Positions 1 through 8,190 of a stretch of 64,000 nt of DNA are shown here, one piece after another. Position 1 is the stretch's first letter; every line of letters begins with the position of its first letter. Source of the DNA: G963668435 sp963668435 (GTDB taxonomy: Bacteria; Latescibacterota; Latescibacteria; Latescibacterales; Latescibacteraceae); contig CAXXSC010000008.1 of the NCBI GenBank assembly GCA_963668435.2, forward strand, positions 186,001-250,000. Direction: 5' to 3'. Position numbers and translations under genes: made by a program. The notes beneath the pieces are model-generated. The model searched no databases and had not been told where the DNA came from. It saw only the letters and a program-made list of their open reading frames with translations.

Positions 1-67
1 TCGCAACAACATCGACGAAATTCTTTTCATTGACATCGATAATCCATGGTGAAGGCTGTTCTGCCAT
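1..67 (-). CDS. Thioredoxin-like protein, N-terminal fragment (runs off the window)
   Basis: The minus strand opens with ATG at 67 and reads MAEQPSPWIIDVNEKNF and a few more residues before the window edge. The pattern SPWIIDV followed by an acidic stretch and F matches the start of thioredoxin-fold co-chaperones of the YbbN/CnoX type (thioredoxin domain followed by TPR). A GGAG motif lies eight bases before the ATG. Only 22 codons are visible and the CxxC region is off the window, so the family call is tentative. It is divergent from the MscS gene. Confidence 0.55.
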   Translation of the reverse strand, partial: MAEQPSPWIIDVNEKNFVDVVA

Positions 68-112
68 TGTAATACTCCGTTTCATTTCTGAGTTTATTAT
101 TAAAAGATAGTC

Positions 113-142
113 TTGTGCAAACTGCTTAGCATATTATATACT
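113..142 (+). promoter_or_regulatory. Candidate sigma-70 promoter for mscS
   Basis: A TTGTGC box (113-118) and a TATACT box (137-142) are separated by 18 bases. They lie about 43 bases before the mscS start, in the AT-rich divergent gap. The call is by eye. Confidence 0.45.
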
Positions 143-185
143 ATGATAACAATGAGAGTAAAAGAATATCTGCCAGGAATTTATC

Positions 186-1103
186 ATGCATTTTCCAGAC
201 ACATTATTAAAAGAACTGCCGACAATTAGCCTCGATACTATTGGGAAGTTATTTTTCTCCATCTTCATCGTTATCGCGATATGGTTGATACGCTTGCTTA
301 TTCTACGTTTTGTGATGCATCATACCGAGGATGTTAAAAGCCGTTATATATGGCAGAAAACCTCAAATTACATCGCATTTATTGCCGGTATCGTAATCAT
401 TGCCGCAGTCTGGTCATACAAGGCACATGATCTTGCCACATTTATTGCCGTTGTTTCCGCCGGTATTGCCATTGCACTCAGAGACATCCTTTCAAATGTC
501 GCAGGCTGGCTTTTCATCATCTGGATCCGCCCCCTCGAGGTTGGTGACCGCATCCAGATCGGCGAGCACTCAGGCGATGTTATCGATATCAGCCTCTTTC
601 ACATCACACTTATGGAAATCGGTAACTGGGTCGCAAGCGACCAATCCACCGGCCGTATTATCAATATCCCCAACAGCCTGACATTTACTGAAACCCTGGC
701 AAATTATAGCAAGGGATTCCAATATATCTGGAATGAAATCCCTGTTCTGGTCACATTCGAAAGCGACTGGAAAAAAGCGAAAGAAATATTACTTGAAATC
801 GCCGAGAATCGTGCCCAGCATCTTACTGACGACGCTCAGAAACATGTCCTTGAGGCGAGCAGACGGTATCTCATATATTACTCAAAGCTCACACCAATTG
901 TCTATACCAGTGTGGAGGACAGCGGCGTACTCCTGACTGTACGCTACCTCTGTGAACCCCGCTCCCGGCGCGGCTCCGAGGAAAACATCTGGGAAGATAT
1001 CCTCAAGTCTTTCAGCCATCATGACGATATCGATTTCGCGTATCCCACACAGCGTTTCTATAATAATAAAACCGAGGGCTTCCCCCCCAAAAAAAGTGAA
1101 TAA
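186..1103 (+). CDS. MscS-family small-conductance mechanosensitive channel
   Basis: Inner-membrane channel that opens under membrane tension and releases small solutes on hypo-osmotic shock. Three hydrophobic segments are visible at about residues 16-40, 59-77 and 85-112. The third is glycine/alanine rich, as in the MscS pore helix, and leads into the beta domain with the family pattern RPLEVGDRIQIG. The C-terminal alpha/beta domain ends in a charged tail. At 305 residues it is a normal MscS length. The ATG at 186 follows AGGAATTTATC. It is a single-gene unit facing away from the thioredoxin-like gene and converging on the DsbD-like gene 10 bases downstream. The family is clear, but which MscS paralogue is unknown. 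Confidence 0.9.
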   Translation: MHFPDTLLKELPTISLDTIGKLFFSIFIVIAIWLIRLLILRFVMHHTEDVKSRYIWQKTSNYIAFIAGIVIIAAVWSYKAHDLATFIAVVSAGIAIALRDILSNVAGWLFIIWIRPLEVGDRIQIGEHSGDVIDISLFHITLMEIGNWVASDQSTGRIINIPNSLTFTETLANYSKGFQYIWNEIPVLVTFESDWKKAKEILLEIAENRAQHLTDDAQKHVLEASRRYLIYYSKLTPIVYTSVEDSGVLLTVRYLCEPRSRRGSEENIWEDILKSFSHHDDIDFAYPTQRFYNNKTEGFPPKKSE

Positions 1104-1113
1104 TTCACACGGC

Positions 1114-1818
1114 CTACCACACTTTACCGGCCTGGATAATGAAATACTGGCCGATCACGATCATCAGCCATCCCATTCCTTTTTTGACCCGCACCATCCA
1201 AAGACCTGATTTCGGCAATGCTGTCACAAGACCGGTGAATGTACCTATTGCCAGAAGCAGCATGTTCATACCGAATGAAAAAGTCAGAAGGAGTGTTGCT
1301 CCATACAGCACATTCTGCCTGGTGGCAACATAGGCCAGCAGAACACCAAGCACCGGTGTCGTGCAAGGCGCGGCAACAAGGCCTGAGGCCATGCCTATCA
1401 GGAATGCTCCGACAACACCTTTCTTATTCGATCCGGCCCCACCCTGCTGAAGAAAACGCGGCAGCGGAATAGTAAAAACTTCCAGCATGCTCAGGCCGAA
1501 CAGGATTATGATATTGGCTACTATCAGAAACGACCAGCGGTTGGCACTGATGCTGCCGAAAAACTGTCCGGTCAGGGAGGCAATCATGCCCAGAGCTGCA
1601 TAGATAATCGCTAAACCGCTGACATAGGCAAGAGATAAAAGGAATGCATGCAAACGTCCTTTTTTCTCACTTCCGCCAATTACACCCACAGTAATCGGAA
1701 TCATGGGATATACGCATGGTGTAAAACTGGTCAGAAGACCAGCCATGAAAACTGTCGCGTATGCAACAAATAATGATCCCTCGAGATAGCTCTCAAACGA
1801 TGGTCCAAATCCTCCCAT
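1114..1818 (-). CDS. DsbD/CcdA-type thiol-disulfide transmembrane protein
   Basis: Predicted inner-membrane electron carrier that moves reducing power from cytoplasmic thioredoxin to periplasmic thiol proteins. The two Cys of the DsbD beta domain are present in FTPCVYP (near residue 34) and APCTTP (near residue 151). About six hydrophobic segments fill the 234 residues. The periplasmic alpha and gamma domains of full DsbD are absent, so it resembles CcdA/ScsB-core proteins. AGGAGCGCCGA precedes the ATG. It is the last gene of the minus operon that begins near 6.0 kb, 33 bases after the ATP-grasp gene. A thioredoxin-like partner begins 1 kb away but is not in the same unit. Confidence 0.85.
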   Translation of the reverse strand: MGGFGPSFESYLEGSLFVAYATVFMAGLLTSFTPCVYPMIPITVGVIGGSEKKGRLHAFLLSLAYVSGLAIIYAALGMIASLTGQFFGSISANRWSFLIVANIIILFGLSMLEVFTIPLPRFLQQGGAGSNKKGVVGAFLIGMASGLVAAPCTTPVLGVLLAYVATRQNVLYGATLLLTFSFGMNMLLLAIGTFTGLVTALPKSGLWMVRVKKGMGWLMIVIGQYFIIQAGKVW

Positions 1819-1851
1819 TCGGCGCTCCTCTCTACGGTTTGTCTGCTGTTA

Positions 1852-2823
1852 TCATCTTCTTTCCTCCTGAATTATACTATATTTCTCAAGAACGCGTTCC
1901 AGAATTTTTTTAATAACATCGCTATATAGATATCCAGAAGCCTCCGACTGCCTGACAAATATACCGGATACAGGCGAAAGTCCTGGAAGCGCATTTATCT
2001 CCAGAAGAAACGGCTGCCCTTCGCTATCGGTCCTGAAATCGAAACGGGTATAGTCCCTGAGATTCAATACACTCCATAGAGTCAACGCCGCCTGTTCCAT
2101 TTCTTCTATCACACATTCAGCGACATTCGGTGAAAAATCCAGTCTGTCACGATCAAGACGTTTGTACTCATGGCTGAAAAACGGGATATCATCCACATGG
2201 CCAAGACAGACTTCGCAGGTTTTCAGTACTTTTGACTGACCGAGAATCCCGACACAGAAATCGCGGCCGTCCAGATATGGCTCCACAAGGACAGGCTGAT
2301 TATATGTCATCAACAGCGAATCTGCCTTTTTCCTGTACGAGGACATTTCTCTAACAAGTGAATCGCCGAAAATCCCCATGCTCGATCCCTCGCACAGCGG
2401 CTTGAGAAAAGCAGGGAAACCAAAAGAAGGCATCTCGGTGGGCACAGCGTCCAGAATCAAATGCTCGCAGACTGTTACACCCGCACTCTTTGCCAAGCAC
2501 TTTGTGAGGACTTTATCCATGGTTATGCCAAGCGCTGTAGCATCGGAACCCGTATACGGTATCCCAAGTGATCCGCATATAGCTGGGACAAATGATTCCC
2601 TGTCACGACCAGCCCCCCATCCCTCGGCAATATTGAACACAATATCCGGCATCTCCGCCGCCAGCCGTCCGGCGACAGTATTATCGCAGGGATAATGATA
2701 GACTGTTGCAAATTCTGCCAGAACAGTTTCTACTGACGTAATAGTTTCGTCAGTCTCATATTCGGCAAAACGATCGTCGTCACACGTATCCGGTTTACGA
2801 TTGTAGGCAAAACCGATTTTCAT
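1852..2823 (-). CDS. ATP-grasp ligase of the D-Ala-D-Ala ligase family
   Basis: Predicted to activate a carboxylate as an acyl phosphate and join it to an amine. The N-terminal substrate domain has NIAEGWGAGR, followed by IPYTGSD and the ATP-domain DK pair. The C-terminal metal/ATP motif is LLEINALPGLSP. These are the marks of the ligase-like subfamily often annotated as D-alanine-D-alanine ligase, though genuine Ddl enzymes differ in several active-site segments. The open frame reaches 2871, but AAAGG stands five bases before the ATG at 2823. That start leaves a 10-base gap to the aminotransferase, so I use 2823 (323 residues). Tight coupling to an aminotransferase suggests a biosynthetic step on an unusual amino acid; substrate unknown. 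Confidence 0.8.
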   Translation of the reverse strand: MKIGFAYNRKPDTCDDDRFAEYETDETITSVETVLAEFATVYHYPCDNTVAGRLAAEMPDIVFNIAEGWGAGRDRESFVPAICGSLGIPYTGSDATALGITMDKVLTKCLAKSAGVTVCEHLILDAVPTEMPSFGFPAFLKPLCEGSSMGIFGDSLVREMSSYRKKADSLLMTYNQPVLVEPYLDGRDFCVGILGQSKVLKTCEVCLGHVDDIPFFSHEYKRLDRDRLDFSPNVAECVIEEMEQAALTLWSVLNLRDYTRFDFRTDSEGQPFLLEINALPGLSPVSGIFVRQSEASGYLYSDVIKKILERVLEKYSIIQEERR

Positions 2824-2833
2824 AAATGCCTTT

Positions 2834-3958
2834 CTACTGGCAATCAGCAAGTGATTTATAATATTCGGCAATACAGTCCATGGCCTCTGAGAAAACAGGG
2901 GGCTCCTGTCCCATATTCACCCTGAAAGACTTTTCCATTTCAAAGGAACTGCCCGGCAGTACAAAGATACCGTGTGTTTCCAAAAGGCCGCGGGTGAAAT
3001 CATCACATGACAGATCGATCTTATACCGTGGAAAAGCGACAATGCCTCCTTCGGGAGCCTCAATCGAAAGTCCCGGACAGCAATCTATCATTTCGCAAAG
3101 GCGATCACGGTTCTTTTTGAGCGTAGTGATTGACTTTTTCATGAAACGCGACCTGTTTTCAAGGGCAATAGCTGCAAGACGGTCGCTCAAGGGTGACAGT
3201 GTATGGGTCAGGTAATCACGGAAATCCCTGATTTGTGTGATCAGTTCCGACGGTGCTGCAATCCAGCCGACTCGAAGGCCAATCACGCCGAAACATTTGG
3301 TTATCGAGCCAGTTGCAATAACTGCGCCGTCTGAAGATGCTAATGTCTTGAGAGGCGCAGGCCTGTCATGGGGAAGAAAACGGTAATGTTCATCAGAAAT
3401 AACTGTCGCACCATGACAGCGGGCACATTCTACAACAGCGGTAACGGTGTCAGCTGGCAGGATGATACCGGAGGGATTGTGTGGAGAGTTGAGAACAACA
3501 ACAGATGTTGAGTCGTCGATCAAAGAACATATCTCATCAGGGGCCGGCCGAAATCTGTTAGTGAAATCAACCGTATAGGGCCTGATCTCGGCACCGATCG
3601 CCCGCGGAACATCATAAAGCGCCTGAAACGAGGGCATGGGAACAACTGCTGATTGTCCTCGGTCCAGAAAAAGATTGAAGAGAATGAAAAGTGCCTCGCT
3701 CGTACCGGTTGTCACGGTAACATGTTCAAAAGGAACATCACAGTCATAACTGTCAGCAATCGCGTTTCGTAATCGTTCGCTGCCGCGCGTATCATGATCC
3801 TTGAGAATAATACCGCCAAGTGAAGCAAAATCTTCATCGCAGACAGAACAAAGCTCAGCCGCAGTCAAATCAGGCATGCCGCTTTCACCGAGATTGATCC
3901 GGCAGCTGTCTTTATAATCTGCGAGCCAGTCCTCCATGAAATAACGGCGTATTCTCAT
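2834..3958 (-). CDS. PLP-dependent class I/II aminotransferase
   Basis: Fold-type I PLP enzyme. Visible motifs (numbered from a frame start two codons upstream): NSPHNPSG near 160-166, SDEHY with the PLP-pyridine Asp near 191, the Schiff-base lysine at about 223 in GSITKCFG, and the substrate-carboxylate arginine region near the C-terminus. The N-terminal EDWLADY and INLGESGM pattern recalls the capreomycidine-synthase/VioD-like branch more than the central-metabolism aminotransferases; that placement is an impression only. GGAG lies seven bases before the ATG at 3958, preferred over the ATG at 3964. It is 42 bases after the radical SAM gene and 10 bases before the ATP-grasp gene, in one operon. 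Substrate unknown. Confidence 0.8.
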   Translation of the reverse strand: MRIRRYFMEDWLADYKDSCRINLGESGMPDLTAAELCSVCDEDFASLGGIILKDHDTRGSERLRNAIADSYDCDVPFEHVTVTTGTSEALFILFNLFLDRGQSAVVPMPSFQALYDVPRAIGAEIRPYTVDFTNRFRPAPDEICSLIDDSTSVVVLNSPHNPSGIILPADTVTAVVECARCHGATVISDEHYRFLPHDRPAPLKTLASSDGAVIATGSITKCFGVIGLRVGWIAAPSELITQIRDFRDYLTHTLSPLSDRLAAIALENRSRFMKKSITTLKKNRDRLCEMIDCCPGLSIEAPEGGIVAFPRYKIDLSCDDFTRGLLETHGIFVLPGSSFEMEKSFRVNMGQEPPVFSEAMDCIAEYYKSLADCQ

Positions 3959-4006
3959 AAACATTCTCCAGGTCGATAATCAGGATGTTACCGGCGGTTG
4001 AAGTGC

Positions 4007-5116
4007 TCAAACAGCAGATTCAGCAAGCACAGCAAGCGCCTCATTTACGCGCTGCGAGAGAGATCTTTCATCGCTTTCCTCAAGACTTAAACGCCAATCA
4101 GCCTGACAGGCACAGTCTCCAAAATCGAGATCATCACTACTCCGGCTCCGGTTGTAGTCTTCGAGGAGCCCCACGATAAGCCTGTCTGTACAGCGTGGAC
4201 AGCCCTCGGGAATGCGTTCCGGCAGAGGCATATGCATGAACGGGCTCACATAGGGACGGATTTCAGGCAGGACCCGATGCAACACCTCATAAAGTGTATA
4301 CAGGGATGGCAGTCGATATAGACCTTTTTCCGCCAGTTCTTTCAGTAGTGTAAACCGCTGCAGGGTCGCAGGCTCGATATGGATTTCATCAGCCCCCATT
4401 GCAGCAGCACATCGCAGAGTCGCAACAGCATCTTCCAGCACCTCGTTTTCGGTCAAAAACGGGATGCCGAGGAAAACATACAGCTGTATCTCAGCGAATT
4501 CCTTGATGCTTTTCACAGTCCCGGCAATCGTCTCAAGCGAAACGCCTTTATTGAGACAGAGATTTCGGTGCTCGTCATCACAACTCTCGAGACCGATAGC
4601 TATCGAAAGACGGCAACCTGTTCCCAGAATTCCGGCATATTTCCTGACACGCTCTCGTTCGGCATATTCCGCACGGGTTTCAAGGACGACTTTTTTCACC
4701 CTGCCGATAGCGGCGATTTTTTCGAGTATGAATTCAAGTGCCGCCGGCGGCATCTCATTTGGATTGAGAACTGATCCTGAATTATAAATCGAGATGATTT
4801 CGATACCATCGAGAGAATATTGTGACAATTCATTTTCGAACTGAGTAATGAAATCATCCGCAGTTGGTGGTTTCCTGCGTAATGTTCCAGCGTGATGGCC
4901 GCACATGATGCAGCCTCCACCCCGTCCAACCCACTCGCACCCAGAACTGCGCAGAGTCAACACAAGACGTCTGACCGGTAAGCCGTCGACATAGCCGGTC
5001 CTGATATCGGACATTGCGGCGGAACGAGGATCGAATTGACAGTCTGGCGTATTGTGTCGAAGGGAACGGAGCGCCTGTTGAAGCGTTTCTATAATACTGA
5101 TATCTGTTGCGTGCAT
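4007..5116 (-). CDS. Radical SAM protein, RaSEA-like (TIGR01210 type)
   Basis: Predicted 4Fe-4S/SAM radical enzyme. From the ATG at 5116 the cluster cysteines are about C60, C69 and C72 (CX8CX2C in SGCEWVGRGGGCIMCG). The C-terminus carries CPRC and CAC pairs before a conserved W, the layout I recall for the archaeosine-synthase partner RaSEA, which acts on tRNA lysine-modified deazaguanine in archaea. Bacterial relatives have no settled role. The open frame extends to 5251 and overlaps apt, so the internal ATG at 5116, 19 bases after apt, is taken as the start although its ribosome site is weak. It is the third gene of the acyP-apt operon, so a nucleoside- or nucleobase-linked role is possible. 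Confidence 0.75.
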   Translation of the reverse strand: MHATDISIIETLQQALRSLRHNTPDCQFDPRSAAMSDIRTGYVDGLPVRRLVLTLRSSGCEWVGRGGGCIMCGHHAGTLRRKPPTADDFITQFENELSQYSLDGIEIISIYNSGSVLNPNEMPPAALEFILEKIAAIGRVKKVVLETRAEYAERERVRKYAGILGTGCRLSIAIGLESCDDEHRNLCLNKGVSLETIAGTVKSIKEFAEIQLYVFLGIPFLTENEVLEDAVATLRCAAAMGADEIHIEPATLQRFTLLKELAEKGLYRLPSLYTLYEVLHRVLPEIRPYVSPFMHMPLPERIPEGCPRCTDRLIVGLLEDYNRSRSSDDLDFGDCACQADWRLSLEESDERSLSQRVNEALAVLAESAV

Positions 5117-5135
5117 GGAGGTGCTTTCGGAAAGT

Positions 5136-5648
5136 TCAATAGGTAATAAGCGAGCTGACAGGATAATTGCCGAGAAGTTCGCGTCCATTGAGGAAAGACA
5201 GCTCAACAACAAAAGCGATACCGCCAACCGATGCTCCGCAGCGCTCGACAAGGTCCACAGCAGCCTTCATCGTACCGCCGGTAGCAAGAAGGTCATCGAC
5301 AAGGAGGACGGAATCTTCTGAGGTCAGCGCATCTGCATGCATTTCTATCGTGTTGCTGCCGTACTCAAGGCTGTAGCTTTCGCGGATGGTCTTTGCGGGT
5401 AGTTTGCCGGGTTTTCGGACAGGTATGAATCCCAACCCGAGTTCGAGAGCAACGGCAGTACCAAAGATGAATCCGCGAGCTTCGATCCCGACAACTTTCG
5501 TAATTTTCAGATCCTTCACATTATCGGCCATGCATTTTACAGACTCCTGCAAAGCGGCATGTTCTTTGAGAAGCGGTGTAATATCTTTAAAAATGATACC
5601 GGGTTTGGGGAAATCTGGAATATCAGCAATAAAATTTTTGAGGTCCAT
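5136..5648 (-). CDS. apt: Adenine phosphoribosyltransferase
   Basis: Purine salvage enzyme in the cytoplasm: adenine plus PRPP gives AMP plus pyrophosphate. The 170 residues match the family length. The N-terminal pattern DFPKPGIIFKDITPLL is diagnostic, followed by GIEARGFIFG, the flexible-loop region VRKPGKLP, and the PRPP-binding loop VLLVDDLLATGGT. Transcribed leftward, 89 bases after acylphosphatase and 19 bases before the radical SAM gene. Confidence 0.96.
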   Translation of the reverse strand: MDLKNFIADIPDFPKPGIIFKDITPLLKEHAALQESVKCMADNVKDLKITKVVGIEARGFIFGTAVALELGLGFIPVRKPGKLPAKTIRESYSLEYGSNTIEMHADALTSEDSVLLVDDLLATGGTMKAAVDLVERCGASVGGIAFVVELSFLNGRELLGNYPVSSLITY

Positions 5649-5737
5649 GGTTTCTCCGCATTTAGAGACATTAATCTGATTAATGGGCGTTTGTAATTCT
5701 GAATGAGAGACCGCAGTCCGTAAAATACAGCGACGAA

Positions 5738-6016
5738 TCAGAAATCAATGTCAAACGCTCTAAAATGGTTGACCGCTTCCTGCCATTCGACCAGCAGATC
5801 GTCAACTCGCCCGAAAGTAGGGCCATCTTTGATAAGATCAATGAAAATATCGAGGATGGAACGTTCTCCCTCGGCGAGAATCTCAACATTACCGTTGGGA
5901 AGGTTTTTCACCCAGCCATTTATACCGTGCGCCGAAGCCTGAGTACGGACAAAAAACCTAAAACCGACCCCCTGCACCCTGCCGGAGGCAATAAGATGAA
6001 CAGCCTGTTTACTCAT
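5738..6016 (-). CDS. acyP: Acylphosphatase
   Basis: Small cytosolic enzyme hydrolysing carboxyl phosphates such as acetyl phosphate. The conserved GRVQGVGFRFFV motif holds the catalytic arginine, and NGWVKNLPNGNVEI holds the catalytic asparagine region. With the ATG at 6016 the protein is 92 residues, the usual length; AAGGAT precedes this codon. The frame continues to 6058, but the extra 14 residues match nothing in the family. First gene of the minus operon ending near 1.1 kb. Confidence 0.93.
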   Translation of the reverse strand: MSKQAVHLIASGRVQGVGFRFFVRTQASAHGINGWVKNLPNGNVEILAEGERSILDIFIDLIKDGPTFGRVDDLLVEWQEAVNHFRAFDIDF

Positions 6017-6117
6017 GGAGACATCCTTAATTATCGTGAGAACAGTGAAAAAATACACTTTTTCTCATCAAAGCTCAAGGTAAAAAGAAGAAATTGTGAT
6101 TACCTCGATGTCAACAA

Positions 6118-6146
6118 TTGCTTTAGATGTTTTTTTTATGTATAAT
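6118..6146 (+). promoter_or_regulatory. Sigma-70 promoter for the TPR/TonB pair
   Basis: TTGCTT (6118-6123), a 17-base spacer and a perfect TATAAT (6141-6146). Transcription would begin near 6153, which argues against an ATG at 6155 and for the ATG at 6185 as the start of the TPR gene. Confidence 0.6.
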
Positions 6147-6184
6147 AGTTAGGTATGGCTAACCCAATAATCACAAGGTTCAAC

Positions 6185-7387
6185 ATGAATATAATCTTTT
6201 TTTCTAAGAAAATATCGCTCAGGATAGCCTTAACACTCCTGACCATAAGCATATTGGCAGCACACGCCGGTATTTCATCAGCGGCAACCGATGATACAGC
6301 TAATAGTCATGCCGACTCCCTTATGCTCGCGAAAAAATATTTCAGTTTCGCGGTGCAGTTCAAAGATATCGGCAATGTCGAAGAGGCACATCGTAATTAC
6401 GACCGCTCCATCGCTTTCAATGATTCGGTGTACCAGGTGCATTATTCCTACGCTGATTTCTTGAACAAGCAAGGCTTGAAAGACGAGGCCAGGCGCGAAT
6501 ACCGTTACGTGCTCGCACTTAATCCAGATCATTTCAATTCAGCGGTAATGCTGGCACATTTCTATACGGAAACGGCTCATTACGATTCAGCATTAACCAT
6601 GTATGAAATCATGCACCGACTGAAACCAGAAAAAACGGAACTTCTTATCAGCATTATATCTCTGAACGAATATCTTAAGAGGCCGCAAAAAGCTCTCGAC
6701 GGTTACGAAAGTCTTTTACAGCAGGATGCCTTGAAAGACGATATGCCGCTGAAAGCCGGTAAACTGGCCGTTTCCTTGAAAGACTGGCCCCGTGCAATAG
6801 AATTCGGTAACTATCTTTTAAAACAGGTTCCTGATTCAAAAGAAGCCGCCGCTATTCTTACCAACGCCTATATCGCGACGGGGGAAGAGCATAAAGCTTT
6901 CGATATTATAGCGGAAAGAGCGCAACAAGATGAAATAGACTTCGACTGTCTCGCGGCAATTGAAAAGAAAGCACGTGACAACAATGACAACGCATTCCTG
7001 AGAGATATTCTCGACCTCAAGCTGCAAGCTGTCAAAAACGACACCGGCATTCACGGTGAACTGGCCGAAATATGCCTTCGAGCAGGTGAAAACACAAAGG
7101 CACAGGAATACATTTCCTGTGGCCTCGACATCGATCCCGAAGACGGCAAACTTAACATTCTCAGGGGAAACATCCTTGAGAATGAAGGTAAAGAAGACGA
7201 GGCAATCAAGGCTTATACCGTTGCGCTCAAAGACAAGGACTGGCAGGATGATGCTCAACAATTCATCTGGCGCCTGCGCCCGCCCAAAAGCGAAGAGGAA
7301 AAAGCCGAGATGGAATTTTTTAAACGAGGCAAAACACAGAATCGTTCAGTCGATAAAAATAAAAACAGCCAGGACACAGGCAGATGA
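6185..7387 (+). CDS. Exported TPR-repeat protein
   Basis: Scaffold or assembly protein of unknown specific role. A signal peptide is visible in the first 35 residues from the ATG at 6185 (KK-rich start, hydrophobic stretch, AHAGISSAA cleavage region). The rest is helical, with several tetratricopeptide units such as FNSAVMLAHFYTETAHYDSAL and PDSKEAAAILTNAYIATG. A charged, lysine-rich tail ends the protein. An in-frame ATG at 6155 sits at the predicted transcription start and has no ribosome site, whereas AAGG lies ahead of 6185. It is 33 bases before a TonB-type gene, so the two may act together in envelope energisation or uptake. Confidence 0.8.
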   Translation: MNIIFFSKKISLRIALTLLTISILAAHAGISSAATDDTANSHADSLMLAKKYFSFAVQFKDIGNVEEAHRNYDRSIAFNDSVYQVHYSYADFLNKQGLKDEARREYRYVLALNPDHFNSAVMLAHFYTETAHYDSALTMYEIMHRLKPEKTELLISIISLNEYLKRPQKALDGYESLLQQDALKDDMPLKAGKLAVSLKDWPRAIEFGNYLLKQVPDSKEAAAILTNAYIATGEEHKAFDIIAERAQQDEIDFDCLAAIEKKARDNNDNAFLRDILDLKLQAVKNDTGIHGELAEICLRAGENTKAQEYISCGLDIDPEDGKLNILRGNILENEGKEDEAIKAYTVALKDKDWQDDAQQFIWRLRPPKSEEEKAEMEFFKRGKTQNRSVDKNKNSQDTGR

Positions 7388-7420
7388 TATCATTTTCTTA
7401 ATGGACCTAAAAATACTGAC

Positions 7421-8119
7421 ATGTCAAGCACAGCACCACACAGATTCTCTACCGTATCATTCAAATCGAAAAAAGCTGATCTCAGGAAAAAATCGCCCCG
7501 TATTCTGGCAGTCAGCACCATTATCAGTGTCGTTCTGACAACAGCGATCCTGCATATCGCAGTCAATCCCCCTGAGAAAAAAGAAGCCGCAATAGCTGTT
7601 GCTCCGGTTATCATGAAACTCGATAACATTCCGGAAACACGTCATCGTATTGAGACCCCTGCCCCACCAAAACCAGTTGTAAACAACGGCATACCTATAG
7701 AGGTAATGGACGATCTCATCCCCGAAGATATAACAATTGAAGATACCACACTTGAAACCGAAACTGTCTCAACTGCCAAGCCGAGTGTGTTCCTTCCCAG
7801 CGCCGGCGATGTCAGCGAGGCGGAAAACGAAATATATGAATATTTTGCGGTTGAGGAGCCTCCGAAACGGACAAAACTCGTTGCTCCCGAGTATCCGGTC
7901 CTTGCCGAACGGGCCGGAATCGAGGGTACTGTCACTCTGAAGATGCTGATTTCTGTCACGGGAACAGTCGATTCCGTACTTGTTGTTGACGGTCCCAGCG
8001 CATTCCACAAATCCTCAATCGACGCGGCCAGAAAAACAGAATTCACTCCAGCCCGTCACAACGACCGCGCGGTTCCCTGCTGGATTCTTCTGCCTTTCCG
8101 CTACGTTCTCGACCGTTAG
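7421..8119 (+). CDS. TonB-family energy-transducer-like protein
   Basis: Predicted inner-membrane anchored periplasmic protein. One membrane segment lies at about residues 28-48 after a basic N-terminus. A Pro/Glu/Thr-rich linker follows (ETPAPPKPVV and repeats of acidic residues). The C-terminal domain, from about 150, has the TonB_C pattern APEYPVLAERAGIEGTV and ends in a beta-rich segment. At 232 residues it is normal for the family. No ExbB/ExbD genes are in the window, so the proton-driven motor must come from elsewhere if it is a real energy transducer. Second gene after the TPR protein. Confidence 0.82.
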   Translation: MSSTAPHRFSTVSFKSKKADLRKKSPRILAVSTIISVVLTTAILHIAVNPPEKKEAAIAVAPVIMKLDNIPETRHRIETPAPPKPVVNNGIPIEVMDDLIPEDITIEDTTLETETVSTAKPSVFLPSAGDVSEAENEIYEYFAVEEPPKRTKLVAPEYPVLAERAGIEGTVTLKMLISVTGTVDSVLVVDGPSAFHKSSIDAARKTEFTPARHNDRAVPCWILLPFRYVLDR

Positions 8120-8128
8120 TCCTGCCAC

Positions 8129-8154
8129 AAAAAAAACCGCGCATTTTGCGCGGT
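8129..8154 (-). terminator. Rho-independent terminator for the degenerate HD gene
   Basis: The perfect stem ACCGCGCA / TGCGCGGT (8136-8154) with a three-base loop is followed on the minus strand by eight T residues. It lies about 37 bases beyond the stop of the minus-strand gene and 10 bases after the TonB-type stop, so it may stop read-through from both sides. Confidence 0.85.
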
Positions 8155-8190
8155 CTGAATGACAGATTGCGATACAAAAATCCAGTCGGA

